From Branchiostoma floridae (Eukaryota > Chordata > Leptocardii > Amphioxiformes > Branchiostomatidae), in the NCBI RefSeq assembly GCF_000003815.2, contig NC_049985.1:25676729-25700447 (forward strand): DNA of 23,719 nt, read 5' to 3'. How positions within the stretch are numbered: position 1 is the stretch's first letter; every line of letters starts with the position of its first letter. The position numbers were made by a program, and so were the translations under genes. Positions 18,844 to 23,719 of this stretch are shown here, in pieces. The notes beneath the pieces are model-generated. The model worked only from the letters and a program-made list of their open reading frames with translations. It was not told the DNA's origin and ran no database searches.

Positions 18844-19278
18844 GGCTTCGCCCACATAAAAATTCTAAGCAAAACAAGCAAAATAAGAAACAACCAAAAA
18901 ACTTAATTCTCAAGCAAAGAACAATTTTCTTATTCTTCTTTGTATTGATGAAGAAAATTTTTCTTTTTTTTTCAATATGATGCAAGAAAAAAATTCTAGA
19001 AATGCTTGCTTTTTTTATAACTCAAAGAAATACAAGAATTTTTGCTCTTGATGTAAGAAAAGTATTCTTGGTGTAAGAATATTAAATCTCAGAAATGTCT
19101 CAAAAATTCAAGCAAAAGATTTCTTGGGTACAGAATAATTTTCTTCCTGGAAGATAAATTTTCTGTTAGGAAGAAAAACAAGATACACAAAAAAAATCAT
19201 TTCTGGTAGTGTATCAAAAGGGACAGGTTGAAAAAACACTGATCATAAATACTGTAACCTTGAAAATACAATTAATTT

Positions 19279-19526
19279 AAAGCAGCTCTCAGCAGGGAGA
19301 GTTTTGAACCTTGTAACCTTGAAAATCCAACGGAAAAGTCTTCCCCAAGGCTCGCTGACCATTCTTTCCACACGTAATAAATCTATACTCCAGTGATCCA
19401 CATAGTCTCCTCCAAGTCTTGCAAGGTGAGATAAGGTCAACATTTAATGAGATAGTAGAGAGAGCGTCTTAGAGAATAAAGAAATCAGTGAGGACATGTA
19501 TGGGTCATTCACCTCGCTATCTCAGG
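19279..19526 (+). repeat. Intronic duplicate R2, copy 2
   Basis: Partner of 16,706-16,957. Strongly matching over gaccattctttccacacg, aaatctatactccagtgatc and the gctatctcagg end. Confidence 0.85.
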
Positions 19527-19697
19527 TTTGCACAATAATTCTGCATGTTTGCATCAGTACAGAAGCCACTCAATCATTCACATGTACATGTTTAATAGGA
19601 GGTTTGGATTGGAAACTAAATGAAAAAAGATTGTTACATCAAATATCTTCTGCCCAGTAATCTATCACTTCATTCCGCTATCTAACGTTAAATTGCA

Positions 19698-19905
19698 TAC
19701 CGTAAATGCAGAAATTTTTGCGGTGGTCTAATGTTTGCGGTTTTTGAGATGGCTGCTTAAAAACTTAAGACTACCGCGAACATTTGTCCATGGCAGTATG
19801 AGACTACAGTGCATGGTGCTACCTTGTACTTAAAACCACCGCAAAAAGTCCTTTTTCTTGCTACCGTGAAAATAAATCCCCGCGAACTTAAATGCAGTTA
19901 CAGTA
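19698..19905 (-). mobile_element. MITE-like element, TACTGTAAATGCA family, copy D (inverted)
   Basis: Read on the plus strand it begins TACCGTAAATGCAGAAATTT and ends GCAGTTACAGTA. Internal blocks are inverted relative to copies A-C. In the NARS2 6-kb intron. Confidence 0.9.
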
Positions 19906-20693
19906 ACGTATGTGCAGGTGAAATATGCTATCCTACTGTAAAAGTAAATACAGGACCTGGTATGCATGTCTTTCTGGTCTGTGAGCTTAATGCAGAGTAT
20001 ACCTCATAAATTTTGAAGCAAACATGGTGGTTTATCCCCTCCAACCTCCATGAAATGCAGCACAAAAGTTTTTGGTGTGATTTTTGTGATATGGTGATAT
20101 TTATGATGACAACCTCAGCAGCCTGGATAAATTTTGATGATATTTGCTAATTTGGATAGGTGTTATAGAACCAAAAGTTATGGTCAGTTTTGTGTCCCCT
20201 GGCTTGTGACTTTGGTACTGCACCAGAATGTCCAGATTTTGTATATTTTGCCTTAGACATGCTGGTGTTGATGTTTTGGTAGTGATAGCTTTTCATTTAA
20301 AGCTTAATGCTACGTAATATTTGGACAATACAAAAAGTAGATTTTCCTGCCATTTCTTTAGTCTACCCTTTAGCATTGAATATCAAGGCTCAGTGAGAGA
20401 AGTTGCAACATCAGTGCATCATACAAACATGTCTACAAACTGTAACCTCAGCTTATTGATACCCTACAAAATAGACTAAGTGCATGATTATATCCTATTC
20501 TGAAGTGAAAAAAAATTGAGTGTTTGAAAAGAAGAAGATCTTCCCCTGTAGCCAGCTGGAGTGTGATAAACTCATTAGCCCACCCCCTAGGGTGCCTACT
20601 GGAGGCCTGGAAGTTGTTACCTACAGCCAAGAGGGTCTAACTTGGGGGAACACAAAGATAATTACATAGCATACCTTTACTGAAAAAGTGCTG
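19906..20693. other. NARS2 intron sequence; nothing else seen
   Basis: AT-rich, with short frames only and no recognisable element. Confidence 0.5.
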
Positions 20694-20888
20694 TAGGTAA
20701 ATGCAGAAATGTTCGCGGTTTTTGCAGTGGCCACTTCACCACAAACTTAAAACCACCGCGAACATATATCCATTATAGTATGAGACTACAGTCTATGGCG
20801 CTACTGCTAATTTACTACCACCGTGAACACTCCATTTTCCTGCTACTGCGAAGGTAAATCCCTGCAAACTTAAATGCATTTTACAGTA
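20694..20888 (-). mobile_element. MITE-like element, TACTGTAAATGCA family, copy E (inverted)
   Basis: Begins TAGGTAAATGCAGAAATGTT and ends ATGCATTTTACAGTA; inverted relative to copies A-C. Same intron as copy D. Confidence 0.9.
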
Positions 20889-22097
20889 ACTGAACAAAGG
20901 AACAAAATTCCCAGTGTATACTACTGTACAGAACTGTTTCAAGTAACACATGTAACAAAAACCTATTTTGAAGGTCTGAACAAAATACAATACAAATCTG
21001 TGACTATCCCCTATAAGCTGATTTAATTTTTTGCGTATCAACAGGGTTTGAGAGATGGGATTTGCTAGGTCACAGTGGAGCATCATCTCAATCATAGTAG
21101 GATTTGTTTGGATTCACAAACTAAATTACTCTTATATAAATATCATCAAATGCATTATACTTCAATAAACGGGGGATTTGAGGGTCAAAAGGTGATACTA
21201 ATACTGTATATGTGACTCTCATTTCAAAATTGATTCTCAACTGTGGCACCAGTGGATATAATAATCAATTTATGCAGGGAGTCTGACAGTCTACTACGTG
21301 GCATTCAGGCATAGGAAAAGTAAAGTTGTGTTTTAGATTAAGGCCACAGCAAGTGGATTTTATGGATGACATTCAGTAAGCTCATCAATTTTCCTCGGAT
21401 TTCAGAAAAAAAAAGGACTTTTTTCTTCTTTGGACATAATCATAATGGGAAATTACCAAAATGAGCAAAATTAGTTGTGTTATAGTCTATTAGTAAATAA
21501 AAATGATTGTACTTGTAGAGGGTTCTGGGTCGGAGTTCAAATCTGACTGGAGTTGCCGGAAGTCATCACATGGATTTTTTTCTTTTAATTTTTCAACATG
21601 AAGAATTTAGCTTCTCTACATGTACAACGTAGGCCGTTATCCTGGGAAAATTCGTTTTTTCTAAGCAGCTTTGATTAAAAAAAGCGTTAAAAAATTATAC
21701 TTTTGGGGCCCAAAATCAAAATTTCGCTACATATCCTACCCAAAATAAAGAGGCAATAGATGATACCTATAAGTTTGTCGGAAAGAAGCAGGAAACGGCT
21801 TTCCACCATATTGATTAAGTTTCACGTCCTACGTTTCCTAGTGGAACTGTAGCCCATCGGCCTGAGGCTGTCTGCCAACCTCCGACATTGTAAAAGAAAC
21901 TCCGGTCCAAGACCAGAAGTGACACTAGGCTAGCAAAGTAGCCATGACTGTAGTTGTGGAAGGTTGTAAAGGTAAAAAAAGGTTGTAAAACTTTTCTGTC
22001 CCTTGACAATCCCAAAAAAGTGGACAGGTTTTTGTTGTGGTTGTAACTATTATAAAAACAACATTTTTTTCCTAGGCCTTACCAGTACCAAACCTAC
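20889..22097 (-). other. NARS2 intron sequence
   Basis: Apart from the dispersed repeat at 21,340-21,520, no gene or element is recognised. A CpG-containing patch at 21,820-21,910 has no supported exon. Confidence 0.5.
21340..21520 (+). repeat. Dispersed repeat, copy 2 (related to 975-1,165)
   Basis: Diverged copy of the left-hand repeat in the same orientation. The sequence after 21,520 departs from it, and a short match resumes near 21,945. Confidence 0.6.
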
Positions 22098-22164
22098 CTC
22101 TGGTGTGAACTGGAAATTTTCTGAATTCTTCTTTAAAATCTGAATTGCTTCTGTGTAGGTCATC
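22098..22164 (-). CDS. NARS2: NARS2 exon with the YTEA helix
   Basis: A 67-bp exon completing a split Arg codon and then encoding MTYTEAIQILKKNSENFQFT plus PE. The acceptor is atccag and the donor is gtaggt. The MxYTEAIxIL motif is conserved across bacterial-type and mitochondrial AsnRS, just before the WGxDLxxEHE segment found in the next exon. It leaves in phase 0. The intron to that next exon is long (16,096-22,097, about 6.0 kb) and carries most of the transposable elements of this half of the window. Frame, motif order and splice sites all agree, so identity is close to certain even though the exon is short. Confidence 0.93.
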
Positions 22165-22260
22165 CTGGATAGGGGAAAGAAGAAGAAACTATCTATTTTA
22201 CAAAGGACAGAAATTGTGCATAATGTCCTTAGAATGTGAGTTAGTAAAAAATTGGAAGTT

Positions 22261-22645
22261 CTGCTGCAGTACCAAGGTCAGTCTTCAGGGGGCCTATAAT
22301 TGACCTTGACCTTCATCTCCACAAAACATGCATGTACCACCCAGGTAAATATCGATCCAGAGGTTCCTGACTTATGCTGACCACAAATATCTGGAAAGTT
22401 TAACACAAAGTACATTCAAGTAAACCCACAAACACATACTAGACAGACCAAAGACAATAACAGGTTCTACATCTTTCATGGAGGAAAAAATGTAACTACA
22501 AACCCTATATTCACAAACAAGAAACATGGGGAATAAAGACACTCTAGAATAAAGACACTCTAAAACCAGTTGTATCAAGTAGTATGAAGCTAGAGGGCAC
22601 AAAAAGACAAGAAAAAGCTGGACAACAGTTTACTTGTAGTTTTCA
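22261..22645 (+). repeat. Intronic duplicate R1, copy 2
   Basis: Partner of 16,351-16,655. It contains a local 17-bp tandem doublet (aataaagacactctaga / aataaagacactctaaa, near 22,532-22,566). Confidence 0.75.
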
Positions 22646-22750
22646 ATTTGATGGTATTATTTTTTCTCAAACTTTAAGTGAATGATACTGAATAAGGATA
22701 GTACACCGTGTGAGTATCCAAACATTACAAAAGGCAGCAGAAATTTTTAC

Positions 22751-22788
22751 CTGATAAATCTTGATGTCAGTATATTCTCCACAACTTC
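22751..22788 (-). CDS. NARS2: NARS2 38-bp micro-exon
   Basis: A 38-bp exon encoding EVVENILTSRFI plus two bases of an Arg codon. The acceptor is a run of T ending in tag, and the donor is gtaaaaa. It enters in phase 0, continuing ...SPGHR, and leaves in phase 2, so the split codon AG|G gives Arg at the next exon. The joined product reads RFIRMTYTEAIQIL, matching the family pattern in which a short variable helix precedes the conserved YTEA segment. The exon is too short to be found by ORF scanning; it was located by demanding splice signals and phase between its neighbours. The intron to the next exon is 586 bp. Confidence 0.85.
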
Positions 22789-23492
22789 CTAAAAAAAATA
22801 AAATATAAAACATTTCATGGAAAGTTGCTTGAAAGCATTCAAAGAGTTGAACTGACCCCCAATATGTGCTCCTTTAATTGAGCACAAGATATGGCAAGGT
22901 GATGTAAGGTGTTCTCAACAGTGATGCACAACTATTGTGAAAAATTATGTGCACAGTTGTAATTTTTGGTACACAAAAGTGAAAAATGAACATATGTACA
23001 ATGTAGTATCTAGTACTCTAACCCTAAAGGTACAATAGTCATGTAGATGTATGTCAGAATTAGATGTAGTTTGCCCTATCTGTACACCACATCTCACAAT
23101 ACCCACTGGCAGGTTTTTATCTACAAACATACATAGCCAAGGTGCCATCAAATCATATCCAACAGGGCAACATGAAATGGATTTCATGAATGCCATCAAT
23201 AGATTATTTCCCCATAAATGAAATCATTAACTTATCAACAAAGTGAATTCAAAGTCATTTTGAACCAATTTAGCCCAAATGAACTCAATGATCAGTTGAG
23301 CTATTCCACCGACCATGACAGAGAAGACAGACACACTGTGTACAGTTATTTACACATTCATTGTTGCAGTGAAATTCCTCTTTTCATCCAATATTAATCA
23401 CAACAGAAGGGTCCATCCCAGTGCATCAAATCTGATCTTATACACAGCTTGTATATACTACTGGTTTGTCACAAAAAAACAACATTACTCAC
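22789..23492 (-). other. NARS2 intron, about 700 bp
   Basis: Runs from the gtgag donor to the T-rich acceptor. No additional exon or named repeat is seen. Confidence 0.6.
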
Positions 23493-23591
23493 CCTGTGTC
23501 CTGGTGAAACAAACTTGTAGAATAGATGAAGGTCTTCAGGACACAAGGCCAGGATCTGCTCTGTTGGCTGTTTCACCATCATCTCTATCAC
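23493..23591 (-). CDS. NARS2: NARS2 exon (first visible): mitochondrial asparaginyl-tRNA synthetase, internal part
   Basis: This 33-codon exon encodes VIEMMVKQPTEQILALCPED followed by LHLFYKFVSPGHR. On the minus strand it is preceded by a gcccag acceptor and followed by a gtgag donor, and it starts and ends in phase 0. The sequence fits the region of the catalytic domain between class II motif 2 and the conserved YTEA helix in bacterial-type asparaginyl-tRNA synthetases, which charge tRNA(Asn) with asparagine using ATP; in animals NARS2 acts in mitochondria. Alone it would be weak evidence. It is supported because it joins in frame, through two further exons, to unmistakable AsnRS sequence. 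The N-terminal anticodon-binding fold and motifs 1 and 2 must lie beyond the right edge. Confidence 0.85.
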
Positions 23592-23652
23592 CTGGGCAAA
23601 AATACATTCACTCAGCTATTCAAGTAATAAGGCAAAATATTTAAAACATACA

Positions 23653-23719
23653 CAGGGCTCGAAATACCACCTGCATATGCAGGTTAGTGCCAGGTAAAAT
23701 TGGAGCTGTGCAGGTATTT
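23653..23719 (+). mobile_element. hAT-type transposon terminus, cut by window edge
   Basis: CAGGGCTCGAAATA is a terminal sequence I know from many animal hAT elements and their non-autonomous derivatives. It is followed by ccacctgcatatgcaggtta, a small palindrome. The rest lies beyond the right edge, so size and coding content are unknown. Confidence 0.65.

Larger units (their letters stand above)
17297..19211. mobile_element. 1.9-kb TA-flanked composite foldback element
   Basis: The left end TA|CACTACCAAAAATGACTTT and the right end (inverted) TA|CACTACCAGAAATGATTTT match as imperfect terminal inverted repeats. Both are flanked by TA, as in Tc1/mariner-type insertions. The outer arms (17,297-17,510 and 18,860-19,211) are rich in ATTCTTG/AAGAAAA motifs. 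The interior differs sharply in composition, being CpG-rich, and holds a tRNA-like unit, a CCAAT-containing duplication and an independent short element. No transposase frame. It lies in the 6-kb NARS2 intron. Confidence 0.65.

Noticed and set aside
18375-18985. Pairs of frames sharing FAQAQYVPVTCW-like text on both strands
   Set aside because: The shared text comes from the two perfect inverted ends of the 254-bp element, not from a protein family.
19243-19443. Possible coding exon (RVERMVSEPWGRLF)
   Set aside because: The related R2 copy at 16.7 kb does not keep the frame, and no splice phase fits NARS2.

Overview
The window reads as nuclear DNA of an animal. It is AT-rich, its genes are split into exons with GT-AG splice sites, and most of it is repeats and introns. 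The repeats resemble those I associate with lancelets (Branchiostoma): five copies of an element with TACTGTAAATGCA/TGCATTTACAGTA ends, two of an AGGGGTGGGTA...CCGGTACA element, and a GCTRGTTCACC element. The lancelet assignment is inference from memory of repeat style; no organism-specific gene proves it. Nothing prokaryotic is visible.

Two gene models can be supported. (1) On the minus strand, five exons between 23,591 and 14,966 encode about 145 contiguous residues of a bacterial-type asparaginyl-tRNA synthetase, the mitochondrial enzyme NARS2. All splice phases agree. The N-terminal part lies beyond the right edge. The last exon, which should carry class II motif 3, was not found left of 14,966. 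(2) On the plus strand, three exons at 11,015-12,770 encode a small, unrecognised protein of about 90-100 residues, with a polyadenylation signal at 13,164. If the missing NARS2 exon lies left of the window, this small gene is nested antisense inside a NARS2 intron.

Layout. 1-1.7 kb: non-coding with dispersed repeats. 1.69-2.71 kb: minisatellite of 45-bp units grading into 29-bp units. 2.88-3.09 kb: short inverted-repeat element. 3.5-4.2 kb: 117-bp tandem repeat. 4.68-4.9 kb: remnant of a non-LTR retrotransposon. 5.7-10 kb: dense short transposable elements (MITE-like elements, a LINE tail and a SINE). 10.6-13.2 kb: the small plus-strand gene. 13.2-14.8 kb: unexplained sequence with a perfect hairpin. 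14.8-15.06 kb: NARS2 exon whose 3' end and splice donor are tandemly repeated. 15.06-23.6 kb: NARS2 introns and exons. The introns hold a 1.9-kb TA-flanked composite element (17.3-19.2 kb) containing a tRNA-like Pol III unit, a CCAAT-containing duplication and a 254-bp element with perfect 34-bp inverted ends. They also hold two inverted-repeat elements and two pairs of diverged duplicates. The right edge starts a hAT-type terminus.

The most notable points are the array of decoy splice donors at the end of a NARS2 exon, the orphan antisense gene with a stop-start overlap in its leader, and the nested composite element. I did not see a clearly new multi-gene system.
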